Assembly: GCF_000244755.1 (NCBI RefSeq)
Contig: NZ_AHOO02000005.1
Coordinates: 868,001-932,000 of the forward strand
Source of the DNA: Leptospira licerasiae serovar Varillal str. VAR 010
GTDB lineage: Bacteria; Spirochaetota; Leptospiria; Leptospirales; Leptospiraceae
Length of the DNA stretch: 64,000 bases
Reading direction: 5' to 3'
The notes beneath the pieces were generated by a model that was given only the letters and a program-made list of their open reading frames with translations, was not told the DNA's origin and did not search any database. Below are positions 1-8,071 of this stretch, piece by piece (within the stretch, counting starts at the first letter, position 1; every line of letters begins with the position of its first letter). Both the position numbers and the translations under genes were made by a program.

Positions 1-1912
1 CTACCCCGCCAATGGAGAAGGAAAGTTTGTCTCCTAATTCCACTTTTAGATTTTTGGAAAATTCCTTTTCGACTGAGATCTGGTCTTCTTCTCCTTTTCT
101 CCAAAAATCTCCATCCGTGACATTTTCCGTTGGATATAAATTCTCTCTATAAGATAGGAAATATTCTCTGGTCCTTGCAGTGGATCTCCAATCTCTTCTA
201 AGAGCGGAAAGTTCCATATCTTCTTTTTTAACTAACTCACCGTTTACATGTGTGAGTCTTGCTCCTATCACAGGTGCAGTTAAAAGTTTTTCTACTTTAT
301 ACTTCTCAGCAGTTTGTTGGAAACTTTCCAGTTGTTCCGGTCGTATATCCAACACGAACATATTCGGTCTTCTTTCCTTATCTTTTGCTCCGCTATATTC
401 CAATAGACTATCGCTTAAAAAAATGCTGAGTAATAGAACGAAAACGGAAGAGCCTAATCCAACAGAAACCCAAGAAAGTCCAGTTCTAGGTCTGTCTAAT
501 TTTCGTAATGCCATTCTCACACTTGCGGAGAATTCGGATCTTTGTAATAAAAACCGGATCGCAAAACGTATTCCTAAAATTCCAAGATACATTACCACAG
601 GTAAGAAGAGCAGAGTTGCACAAAGGATCAATCCTTTGATCCAATCTCCGGTTTCCCACCAGGCGAGTACGAAAAATAATCCGAACACAGCAATGAATGA
701 GATCGACTGCCTTAATTTCAATTTCGGAACAGAAGAAAGTTCATTTGCAAAATCCGATTTAAGAGCGTACATCGGACTTAGATTTCGAGTAGTGGAAAGA
801 CTTTCCCAGGCAGAAACTAATGGAACCACCCAAGCTAGCACAAACGCCCAGAAAAATGCTTTTAGGTCCGGTATCAACTTCGGTTCGAAAAGGAATTCCT
901 TATCCGCCATATTCGGGATCTGAGTTTGTAAAAAACTTCCGAATAAAAATCCTAATATTGCTCCAACCGTGGATAATATTAAAAGTTCGGAAAGTACAAG
1001 ACCTAAAACTAGGTTTGGTCCTGCGCCTAAACATTTATAAACTGCGAATGTAGTGGATTTTGATCTAACGACCGCTCTGCTTGTTAGAAGGATAGAAATC
1101 CCACCTAGAAAGAATGCGCATAATGCCAATAAGGAAAAGAAATCTAATGTGTTTGTCAGGAATTTTTGGGATCCTGAATTTGCTTCCGTACTTTCGTATA
1201 GGATCAGGTCGTTCTTGGCGAATTCCGAAAATTTACTTTTTTTGAATACATTTGCGTCTGTTCCGTTAGGAAGAAGGATCGGCACCTGGTAACTTATCCT
1301 AGAACCTCTCTGTTCTAATCCTGTTTCCTCTAAAGATTCCTTTTTTATAATGGAACTAGGCGCCATGGAGAGAAAGTTTCCCGCCATGCCAGGTTCTTTT
1401 AAGATACTTCCCTTTAAGATAAAGTTACTTTCTCCTAATTGAACCTTTGAGCCGATCTTAAGTTTTAAGTTTTTGATCAGCCCGCTTTCTAAGAGTATTT
1501 CTCCAGGTCTTAATTTGCGAAAAAGGCCTTTAGGCTCCGTTTCTAATTCCCCAAAATATGGATAATCGCCTCGGATCGCTTTGATCAACGATAAGCTGGA
1601 ATCTTGGGAATCTGGGTTTCGGAGCATTGAAGGGAATTGAACTAATTCGGATAATTTGCTTCCTTTTGGCAATTCCCTCAAAAGAAACGCTGTTTGTTCA
1701 GGGGTAAGCGGGGAAGGGCTCGTAACCACCAGATCCGAACCCATGATATTTTTGGCCTCTCTGATAATAGATGAGGTAAATTGATCCCTATACGAATGAA
1801 CTGCGAGAACGGCTCCGGTCCCGATCGTGATTGCAAGAATGATCTGCAACGAAGATGTTTTTTTAGAAAAGATCTCTCGGAACATTACCCTTAAAAAGAA
1901 TCTAATATTCAT
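1..1912 (-). CDS. FtsX-family ABC transporter permease, YbbP-like (partial, 3' end beyond window)
   Basis: The minus strand is open from an ATG at 1912 to the window edge (637 codons, no stop). It starts MNIRFFLRVMFREIFSKKTS, followed by one membrane helix (about residues 22-38) and a long extracytoplasmic domain. A block of several helices follows (about residues 230-330), then a second block (about 380-440) and another soluble stretch ending LSFSIGGV. Two FtsX-type membrane blocks match the YbbP permease family, which usually has about 800 residues, so roughly the last quarter is missing. The ATG overlaps the stop of the upstream ATPase gene (ATGA), so the two are translationally coupled. 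Inferred role: export or extraction of a lipid or hydrophobic substrate at the inner membrane. The substrate cannot be told from sequence. Confidence 0.85.
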   Translation of the reverse strand, partial: MNIRFFLRVMFREIFSKKTSSLQIILAITIGTGAVLAVHSYRDQFTSSIIREAKNIMGSDLVVTSPSPLTPEQTAFLLRELPKGSKLSELVQFPSMLRNPDSQDSSLSLIKAIRGDYPYFGELETEPKGLFRKLRPGEILLESGLIKNLKLKIGSKVQLGESNFILKGSILKEPGMAGNFLSMAPSSIIKKESLEETGLEQRGSRISYQVPILLPNGTDANVFKKSKFSEFAKNDLILYESTEANSGSQKFLTNTLDFFSLLALCAFFLGGISILLTSRAVVRSKSTTFAVYKCLGAGPNLVLGLVLSELLILSTVGAILGFLFGSFLQTQIPNMADKEFLFEPKLIPDLKAFFWAFVLAWVVPLVSAWESLSTTRNLSPMYALKSDFANELSSVPKLKLRQSISFIAVFGLFFVLAWWETGDWIKGLILCATLLFLPVVMYLGILGIRFAIRFLLQRSEFSASVRMALRKLDRPRTGLSWVSVGLGSSVFVLLLSIFLSDSLLEYSGAKDKERRPNMFVLDIRPEQLESFQQTAEKYKVEKLLTAPVIGARLTHVNGELVKKEDMELSALRRDWRSTARTREYFLSYRENLYPTENVTDGDFWRKGEEDQISVEKEFSKNLKVELGDKLSFSIGGV

Positions 1913-2628
1913 TTTTTCTTCCTGGATGCGGTCTTTTTAACGGTAGCTTTAGGCTTTGCACCGTTTAAGATCACTCCATCTCTCATTTCTAAGATCCTAT
2001 CAGCCATGGAAGCGACTTTAGGATCATGAGTAACAACTAACAAAGTGGATTTACGATCCCTATTCAGTTGTTTTAGAAGAGACATTATGTTTTCACCGTT
2101 CTTCTTATCTAAGTTTGCAGTAGGTTCGTCCGCAAAAAGTAGTTTAGGTTCATGTATAAAAGAGCGAGCGATCGCTACTCTTTGTTCTTCTCCACCTGAT
2201 AGCTGGCTCGGGAAGTTATGTGCTCTATGTGCAATACCGACCTTCTCCAACCAATACATAGCTTTTTCATGTATCACTTTTTCGGAAAGGTTTGTTGTCA
2301 AAGCAAGAGGAAGAGAAACGTTTTCTAAGGCGTTTAACGTTTTGATTAGTTGAAAATTTTGGAATACAAAACCTATCCGCTCTCCTCTGATCTTTGCCAA
2401 CTCATCTTCCGACTTATCAAATAGAGAGATCCCATCCAAAAGTACTGATCCTGAATCAGCTTTATCTAATCCAGCGGAAACGGCGAGTAATGTGGACTTG
2501 CCTGAACCGGAAGGACCTATCACTGCAACGAATTCTCCAGACTTTACATGAAATGAAACATCTTTTAATACGTTAAATGTTTGGTCTGCAACTGTGTAAG
2601 ACTTGTTTAAGCCTGATATTGATAACAA
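1909..2628 (-). CDS. ABC transporter ATP-binding protein (YbbA/LolD type)
   Basis: Energising subunit for the FtsX-like permease that follows it with a 4-nt ATGA overlap. Walker A is GPSGSGKST, the signature is LSGGEEQRVAIARS (an unusual Glu-Glu where most relatives have Gln-Gln), Walker B is LLFADEPTANLD, and the switch His is in VVTHD. The basic C-terminal tail (KPKATVKKTASRKKK) is atypical. The frame opens at a GTG at 2670, but a strong Shine-Dalgarno (AAGGAAGG) lies 7 nt before a TTG at 2628, directly before the conserved LSISGLNKSY start of the domain. I therefore place the start at 2628. Family membership is clear; substrate unknown. Confidence 0.88.
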   Translation of the reverse strand: MLSISGLNKSYTVADQTFNVLKDVSFHVKSGEFVAVIGPSGSGKSTLLAVSAGLDKADSGSVLLDGISLFDKSEDELAKIRGERIGFVFQNFQLIKTLNALENVSLPLALTTNLSEKVIHEKAMYWLEKVGIAHRAHNFPSQLSGGEEQRVAIARSFIHEPKLLFADEPTANLDKKNGENIMSLLKQLNRDRKSTLLVVTHDPKVASMADRILEMRDGVILNGAKPKATVKKTASRKKK

Positions 2629-2795
2629 CTGATTACCTTCCTTTCGTTTTGACTGACCTAAACTCGGCACTTGACAGGAAATTTATTTTTACCTGAAAAA
2701 AACCGCACTTGAAAATCTATTCCAAATAAAACCGCGCTCAGAATTTTTTTCAAAAAAATTGCGGTCATTTTCACAAACATCCAACCTAATTTTTT

Positions 2796-2824
2796 TTGAC
2801 TCTAGAGTGAGCCGATTTTATAAA
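2796..2824 (+). promoter_or_regulatory. sigma70-type promoter for the zinc-ribbon gene
   Basis: TTGACT (2796-2801), a 17-nt spacer and TATAAA (2819-2824). It is the best-matching promoter seen in this part of the window and points at the gene starting at 2931, giving a leader of about 100 nt. The 2671-2795 stretch before it is A/T-rich and shows no gene. Confidence 0.6.
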
Positions 2825-2930
2825 GTAACTCTCGACGTACGGAGAGAAGTTCCGAAAGCAAGTATCAATCTTCGGACTTATTTACACTCCGTAAATAAAA
2901 AGACATTCGATGGAATTTTCTGGGAGCAAA

Positions 2931-3119
2931 ATGCAATTATTAGCAGTGACGGATTTGAACGAAGAAGAAGCGGAACTTACACAAGCGCAAAGTAAGCAAT
3001 ATACATGTAAAGGATGCGGTAAAGAAACACCGAATCTCTTTCAGTACGACCTATGTCGAGATTGTTTGAACCAAACATTTCGTCGATTGATCAAGGTTAT
3101 TGACTCAGTACGTAAATAA
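2931..3119 (+). CDS. small zinc-ribbon protein
   Basis: 62 residues beginning MQLLAVTDLNEEEAELTQ. Two cysteine knuckles, CKGC and CRDC (spaced about 15 residues), form a likely single zinc site; the C-terminal end is basic. An in-frame ATG lies 7 codons upstream (2910), but GGGAG at 2922-2926 is placed correctly for the ATG at 2931, so the shorter form is chosen. The gene has its own promoter (2796-2824) and terminator (3184-3210), so it is probably monocistronic. Zinc ribbons of this size often bind nucleic acid or a protein partner. No function can be assigned. Confidence 0.7.
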   Translation: MQLLAVTDLNEEEAELTQAQSKQYTCKGCGKETPNLFQYDLCRDCLNQTFRRLIKVIDSVRK

Positions 3120-3183
3120 GTCAGATCCACATCCAATATTTTTGTCCGTTTTCTAAGCAAGAGCTTAGAATATCACTCCCAGA

Positions 3184-3210
3184 GAAAGCCGGTTTCCCTC
3201 CGGCTTTCTT
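3184..3210 (+). terminator. rho-independent-like hairpin
   Basis: GAAAGCCGG, a 7-nt loop (TTTCCCT), then CCGGCTTTC followed by TT and a C-interrupted T run. It has a perfect 9-bp stem, 65 nt after the zinc-ribbon stop. The U-tract is short, so termination may be partial. Confidence 0.6.
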
Positions 3211-3402
3211 CATTTCGGACCCGAATTGATGTCATAGGTTCCCGAGAATTTAAAAACACTTCTTCTAGTAACAAATCCTAATGGCTTTTTTCTTCCTAAA
3301 AGGAAAGAAACCTTTCTAATTCTAGAATTTTCAGCTCTATAATCGCCCTCCAGTATAACAAAAAAGAATTGGATTCTAGGCCGGAGGAAAAAACTTCACG
3401 GT

Positions 3403-5991
3403 ATGGACTATCCGTTTCGGAAAATTGAATCAAAATGGCAAGATTATTGGGAAAAGAATTCTTCCTTTCGAACGGATCTACGCTCGTCTAAACCAAAGTT
3501 CTATTGTTTGGATATGTTTCCCTATCCCTCGGGTGCGGGATTACACGTTGGTCATCCCGAAGGCTATACCGCTACGGACATTATTTCTCGTTACAAGAGA
3601 ATGAAAGGTTTTGAAGTACTGCATCCTATGGGGTGGGATGCATTCGGTCTCCCTGCGGAAAGATATGCAATGCAGACCGGAATACATCCTGCCATCACTA
3701 CAAAGCAGAATGTGGACAATTTCAGAAGACAGATCAAATTGATCGGTCTTTCCTATGATTGGGACAGGGAAATTTCCACCACAGATCCGAAATATTACAA
3801 ATTTACCCAGTGGATCTTCCTGAAGTTATACGATTCCTGGTATGATGCCCAGTCTTCCAAAGCAAAGCCTATCTCTGAATTAGTTCAAAAGCTCGAATCC
3901 AAAGGCTCAGAAGGATTTGAGGACCTCGAAACCTTCTCCGCAAAAGATTGGAAAGATTTTTCAAATGCAAAGAAAGAAACCATTCTTTCACAATTCCGCT
4001 TAGTATATCAGGCGGAGATACCGGTAAACTGGTGCCCAGGCCTCGGAACAGTTCTCGCAAACGAAGAAGTAGAAGAATGGGTCGGTAAAGGTTACGAAGT
4101 AGTTCGTAAACCTATGAGACAGTATATGATGCGTATCACTGCATATGCGGAAAGATTGTTAGAGGACCTTTCTTTAGTTTCTTGGCCAGGCTCTACACTT
4201 GAGATGCAGAAAAACTGGATCGGAAAGAGCGAAGGTTTGGAAATCATATTTCCTTTTGATCCTTCTTCCCCGCAAAACGGTATCAAAGTGTATACTACTC
4301 GTCCTGATACCATATTTGGGGTAAGTTATATGGTGCTTGCTCCGGAACATCCTTTGGTGGATACGATTACTTCCAAAGAACAATGGGAGAAGGTACAGGA
4401 ATATAAAAAGACCTCCGCTTTAAAAAGTGATCTAGATAGAACTGAACTTTCCAAAGAAAAGTCAGGCGTATTCACCGGAGCTTATGTTTTAAATCCTGCA
4501 GATACTTCTAAAAAGATCCCAGTATGGATCGGCGATTATGTTTTATATGGTTATGGGACCGGTGCGATTATGGCGGTGCCTGCTCATGACCAAAGAGACT
4601 ATGAGTTTGCAAAAGCTTTCGGGTTGGATATCCTACCAGTGATTGAAGGCGATCTTTCGCAAGGCGCGTTCGATTCCAAAGAATCAGTTTGTATCAATTC
4701 TTCTTCTTCCGAAGTGTCGATTAACGGTCTGAAATATAAGGAAGCATTTTCCAAAACTGCTGATTGGGCTGAGAAAAAAGGAATCGGAAGAAGAAAGACC
4801 CAATTTAAATTGAGAGACTGGTTATTTGCCCGCCAAAGATACTGGGGAGAACCTATTCCTCTGGTCCATTATCCCTCCGGAGTTACAAAGGCAGTTTCGG
4901 AATCGGAACTTCCATTAGAACTTCCTAATTTATCAGAATTTAAACCTTCCGGAACCGGAGAATCTCCTCTTGCTTTAGCTGGAGATTGGTTGAAATATAA
5001 AGATCCGGAAACAGGCGAGATCGGGACCAGAGAAACAAATACTATGCCTCAATGGGCAGGTTCTTGTTGGTATTATCTGCGTTATATAGATCCTGAAAAT
5101 CCGGATAAGTTTGTGGACGCGAACTTGGAAAAAGCATGGATGCCAGTGGATCTATATGTGGGTGGAGCGGAACATGCGGTTCTTCACTTACTATATTCGC
5201 GCTTTTGGCATAAGGTATTATTCGATCTAGGTTATGTAACTACTCCGGAACCTTTCAAAAAACTGGTTCACCAAGGTTTGATCTTAGGCGAGGACAAAAG
5301 AAAAATGTCCAAGTCTTTAGGGAACGTGATCAATCCGGACGAAGTGGTTACGAATTTCGGAGCGGATAGTTTACGTCTTTTTGAAATGTTTATGGGGCCG
5401 TTCGAAATGGTAAAACCTTGGAGCACCAGAGGTGTCGAAGGCGTATTCCGTTTCTTGAATCGTGTTTGGAGATTGTATCATTCAGGTGCAGAAGAGTCTT
5501 TCCGTTTAGAAGATATTGAGCCGAACGAAGATGAATTGAAGATCCTTCACAGAACCATCAAAAAAGTGGACGATGATATTAATAATTTTTCATTCAATAC
5601 CGCTATCTCTCAGTTAATGATCTTTGTGAACGAATTGACTCCGAGCCAACGTAGACCTCGCAAGATCCTAGAACCGTTCTTACTTTTGATCGCTCCATTT
5701 GCTCCTCACTTGGCAGAAGAACTTTGGTCCTTGGCAGGAAAGCCTGATTCATTGACTTACCAAGGTTTTCCGGTTTATGAGGAAAAATACCTAACTGACG
5801 ACGAGATCATGATCGTGGTCCAGGTAAACGGAAAGTTAAGAGCAGAATTCAAGGCAGCGAAAGAGATTGCGGGGGACGAAGCGATTAAGATCGCAAAGTC
5901 TTTGGATAAGGTTCAAGTCTTTTTGGATGGAAAACAGATCCGAAAAGAGATCTACGTTCCTGGAAAACTTGTGAACTTAGTAGTTGGGTGA
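3403..5991 (+). CDS. leuS: leucyl-tRNA synthetase
   Basis: 862 residues, normal for bacterial LeuRS. It charges tRNA-Leu in the cytosol. The HIGH-type motif is HVGHPEGYTATD near residue 48; the editing domain has the T-rich TTRPDTIFGVSYMVLAPEHP and the AVPAHDQRD block; the KMSKS motif is in KRKMSKSLGNVINPDEV; the C-terminal part is an anticodon-binding helical domain. The nearest purine-rich box, GGAGG at 3383-3387, is 15 nt before the ATG, which is long. A TATAAT at 3338-3343 is a plausible -10. No T-box or other tRNA-sensing leader is seen in the 283-nt gap upstream. Confidence 0.97.
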   Translation: MDYPFRKIESKWQDYWEKNSSFRTDLRSSKPKFYCLDMFPYPSGAGLHVGHPEGYTATDIISRYKRMKGFEVLHPMGWDAFGLPAERYAMQTGIHPAITTKQNVDNFRRQIKLIGLSYDWDREISTTDPKYYKFTQWIFLKLYDSWYDAQSSKAKPISELVQKLESKGSEGFEDLETFSAKDWKDFSNAKKETILSQFRLVYQAEIPVNWCPGLGTVLANEEVEEWVGKGYEVVRKPMRQYMMRITAYAERLLEDLSLVSWPGSTLEMQKNWIGKSEGLEIIFPFDPSSPQNGIKVYTTRPDTIFGVSYMVLAPEHPLVDTITSKEQWEKVQEYKKTSALKSDLDRTELSKEKSGVFTGAYVLNPADTSKKIPVWIGDYVLYGYGTGAIMAVPAHDQRDYEFAKAFGLDILPVIEGDLSQGAFDSKESVCINSSSSEVSINGLKYKEAFSKTADWAEKKGIGRRKTQFKLRDWLFARQRYWGEPIPLVHYPSGVTKAVSESELPLELPNLSEFKPSGTGESPLALAGDWLKYKDPETGEIGTRETNTMPQWAGSCWYYLRYIDPENPDKFVDANLEKAWMPVDLYVGGAEHAVLHLLYSRFWHKVLFDLGYVTTPEPFKKLVHQGLILGEDKRKMSKSLGNVINPDEVVTNFGADSLRLFEMFMGPFEMVKPWSTRGVEGVFRFLNRVWRLYHSGAEESFRLEDIEPNEDELKILHRTIKKVDDDINNFSFNTAISQLMIFVNELTPSQRRPRKILEPFLLLIAPFAPHLAEELWSLAGKPDSLTYQGFPVYEEKYLTDDEIMIVVQVNGKLRAEFKAAKEIAGDEAIKIAKSLDKVQVFLDGKQIRKEIYVPGKLVNLVVG

Positions 5992-6007
5992 TTTGATTTG
6001 GTAGCGT

Positions 6008-6025
6008 GTGTAGGAACTCCTACAC
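6008..6025. repeat. short palindrome GTGTAGGA-AC-TCCTACAC
   Basis: 8-bp arms around a 2-nt centre, just after the leuS stop. The core TGTAGGA-N2-TCCTACA recurs at 28587-28606 and in degenerate form near 40180. It could act as a bidirectional attenuator, but there is no T-run. Confidence 0.55.
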
Positions 6026-6048
6026 GCGGATTCGCTAATTAATAACAA

Positions 6049-6068
6049 GTTGTTGGAATTCCAACAAC
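6049..6068. repeat. perfect 20-bp palindrome GTTGTTGGAATTCCAACAAC
   Basis: Exact palindrome in the 120-nt gap between the convergent leuS and the tail-anchored protein gene, 24 nt from the related TGTAGGA palindrome. The shared plan (TGTNGGA-centre-TCCNACA) suggests one family of intergenic elements. Confidence 0.6.
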
Positions 6069-6110
6069 GCGGCGATCATAACTAAGTCTGCGAATAAAGC
6101 GCAGGCTATC

Positions 6111-7199
6111 TTATTTCAATAGAATAAACGCCAATAATCCTACTAACAGAACCACTCCAACCAAGATCGCGTAGTTAAGGGTATTATTTCCTTCGGATTG
6201 TTTTGCACCCATTCCTGCAGGACGAGGAGCGTTAGCCGCGGTTTTTGGTCTGGCAAGACGAACAGGTCGTTCTTCGAACGCTTGTAAAAGGACTCCTGCA
6301 GGGCCTTTTGCAAAAATATGATATTCATTTTTTCCGGAAGCGATCGCTACGAAAGAACCGATCACTGGTTTTACATTCCCGTCTTTGTCCATTGCTCCCA
6401 GAGTTTTAGCTAATGCCTTCTCTTCAGGAGAAACGGAAGGAAGTTGTAGTAAGATCTTGTCCCCTTCGTTCAGATCATCGAAGTCTATTCCATTTACAGG
6501 CGACAGGATGGTCTTAGCTTGTACCACTCTTCCGAAACCTTTTCGAATGGTTTCGATTTGGCGCATTACTGCGGCCTTTTCGGGATCTAAATTTTCTACC
6601 GGAGCGCCGGTTCCTTCAGCAGGTTCTTCAGGCGGTTTGGGAATGGATTGGATGATACCTGCAAAAAAACTTTTGCCTCTGCATTTCAAACTAGATACGT
6701 ATTCCACATCCGCTTGGATACGTATCATATTGATTTTCATCGCGCTTTTGATCTGGTTCTCCAGCATGTTAACAAGAGCCGCAGTATCATTACGATCCCA
6801 CATTGGATAATATTGTTCTAATATTTGTTTTGTTAATTTAGTATGAAGAATTCTTCCTACTTGGTCGGACAACCCCGGATCCGGGGCTTCTTGTCTAGCT
6901 GCTTCCGCAATATCGTGCGAGATTTGGCCGAAATCTTCGAATGTCCTGATCTTTCGGATCACGGAAGAGTTGGAGAATAAGGAATATAATTCTAAAAATT
7001 CGTTCTTATATCTGGATAATAATCCTAAAACTACGCCTGCTTTGTTCTCAACATCGATCCTTAATTTTAAAAGATAGGCATCTTTGATTTTTCCTTGGAT
7101 AAGTTCGATCGCTTGTTCTTCCGTATGAACGGATTCCAAGGCAAGGTTCATTTGATTTGCCTGTTCTTGGAGTTTACTTGTCTGAGGATTTTGTTCCAT
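6111..7199 (-). CDS. tail-anchored membrane protein of unknown function
   Basis: 362 residues. A mostly helical N-terminal region (about 1-180) is followed by a Pro/Glu-rich linker (PKPPEEPAEGTGAPVE, about 190-205), a mixed alpha/beta region (about 210-310) and a Pro/Ala linker. The single membrane helix at the extreme C terminus (YAILVGVVLLVGLLAFILLK) means the bulk is cytoplasmic and tail-anchored. It is 38 nt downstream of the GHKL-like gene on the same strand, so the two are probably co-transcribed and may work together. I do not recognise a named family. Confidence 0.7.
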   Translation of the reverse strand: MEQNPQTSKLQEQANQMNLALESVHTEEQAIELIQGKIKDAYLLKLRIDVENKAGVVLGLLSRYKNEFLELYSLFSNSSVIRKIRTFEDFGQISHDIAEAARQEAPDPGLSDQVGRILHTKLTKQILEQYYPMWDRNDTAALVNMLENQIKSAMKINMIRIQADVEYVSSLKCRGKSFFAGIIQSIPKPPEEPAEGTGAPVENLDPEKAAVMRQIETIRKGFGRVVQAKTILSPVNGIDFDDLNEGDKILLQLPSVSPEEKALAKTLGAMDKDGNVKPVIGSFVAIASGKNEYHIFAKGPAGVLLQAFEERPVRLARPKTAANAPRPAGMGAKQSEGNNTLNYAILVGVVLLVGLLAFILLK

Positions 7200-7237
7200 A
7201 TTGCTAAAGACCTAACTGTAGTAAGGAGAACTTTAGG

Positions 7238-7972
7238 TCATGTTAAGCCGCTAGCCTTTTCTTGTAACCATTTTTGGTATCTTTGTCTTCTGGGCACATA
7301 ATTCTGATCCAAGGGGATTTCGACTCTCGCAACAGTTCTATTCTCCGCTTGGCGACTGTAGATCGTAAACAAATGGCGGTCATAGCCGCTTTGGGCTACT
7401 AGGATCTCCACCATTGTGATACCCATACCCGCACCTTCCGTGGTATCACCATATTTCATATAGTACTCAAATAGATTGTCAAATTCTTTAGAATGAACGA
7501 ACTTCTCTCGGATCCTTTTCTCTTCTCGGACTGCAAGGGTGAAATTATTTTGAACGAACAGGATGATCCGGTCCGAACTGAAGCTAAGAGTAACTTTTAC
7601 AAATAGGCCATGCTCTTTCATTTTCCTACGATAGTAGGGAAACTTTCTACTGACTAAATTTTCCTTAAAAGACTCCATTCCCAAATCGTACTGGGAAGGG
7701 TCCGCAATATTCAGTCCTAATTCCTTAAATAGAACCCGTTTAATTGCAGCCTTGGTCGCATTTACGATCAGCTCTTTTGCGGAGGTAAATATTAGTTCGG
7801 TCAAATCCTCTCTTTTGTATTTAGCGAGGACGGTTTGGATGATATGTTTGAGCTTATTTTCGCCCCGAGTACTCAGGACGTAGGTAATGATAGAAATTGG
7901 CTCTTCTTTTTTTACGGCCGTCTCGACCTCGAAGAGGAATTCTTGGGGAAGTTCCTCGATTCCCTCGTACAT
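7238..7972 (-). CDS. stand-alone GHKL (histidine-kinase-like ATPase fold) protein
   Basis: 244 residues without HisKA, receiver or sensor domain. An N-box-like ELIVNATKAAIKR lies near residue 66, FVQNN occupies the position of the usual DxGxG G1 box, and a G2-like EGAGMGITMVEIL lies near 180. It aligns along almost its whole length with the N-terminal half of the HDOD protein at 53776-55299 (same order: N-box, NI(A/S)(N/D)P--Y---M--FK, GAG(M/L)G(I/L), then (V/I)PLD). Both have Asn where GHKL enzymes carry the adenine-contacting Asp. A TATAAT at 7984-7989 only 11 nt from the ATG implies a very short leader. It may be an anti-sigma or partner-switch-like binding module rather than a kinase. Confidence 0.7.
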   Translation of the reverse strand: MYEGIEELPQEFLFEVETAVKKEEPISIITYVLSTRGENKLKHIIQTVLAKYKREDLTELIFTSAKELIVNATKAAIKRVLFKELGLNIADPSQYDLGMESFKENLVSRKFPYYRRKMKEHGLFVKVTLSFSSDRIILFVQNNFTLAVREEKRIREKFVHSKEFDNLFEYYMKYGDTTEGAGMGITMVEILVAQSGYDRHLFTIYSRQAENRTVARVEIPLDQNYVPRRQRYQKWLQEKASGLT

Positions 7973-8071
7973 TTGGATTCTCGATTATATGGACCCCGGC
8001 GCGCTTACGAGAAAAAAACGAAATACGCCCGGGAAAAAAGAACGGGAATTTCCGGTGGAAAATGAAAAATT

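Noticed and set aside
180..1292. Three plus-strand frames of 77-247 residues
   Set aside because: They lie opposite the long open permease frame on the minus strand, which has clear membrane and FtsX features. The plus frames show no domain, Shine-Dalgarno or amino-acid pattern.
3120..3402. Possible T-box or other tRNA-sensing leader before leuS
   Set aside because: No T-box core (AGGGTGG-type) or stem I specifier could be found; the only structure is the terminator of the preceding gene.
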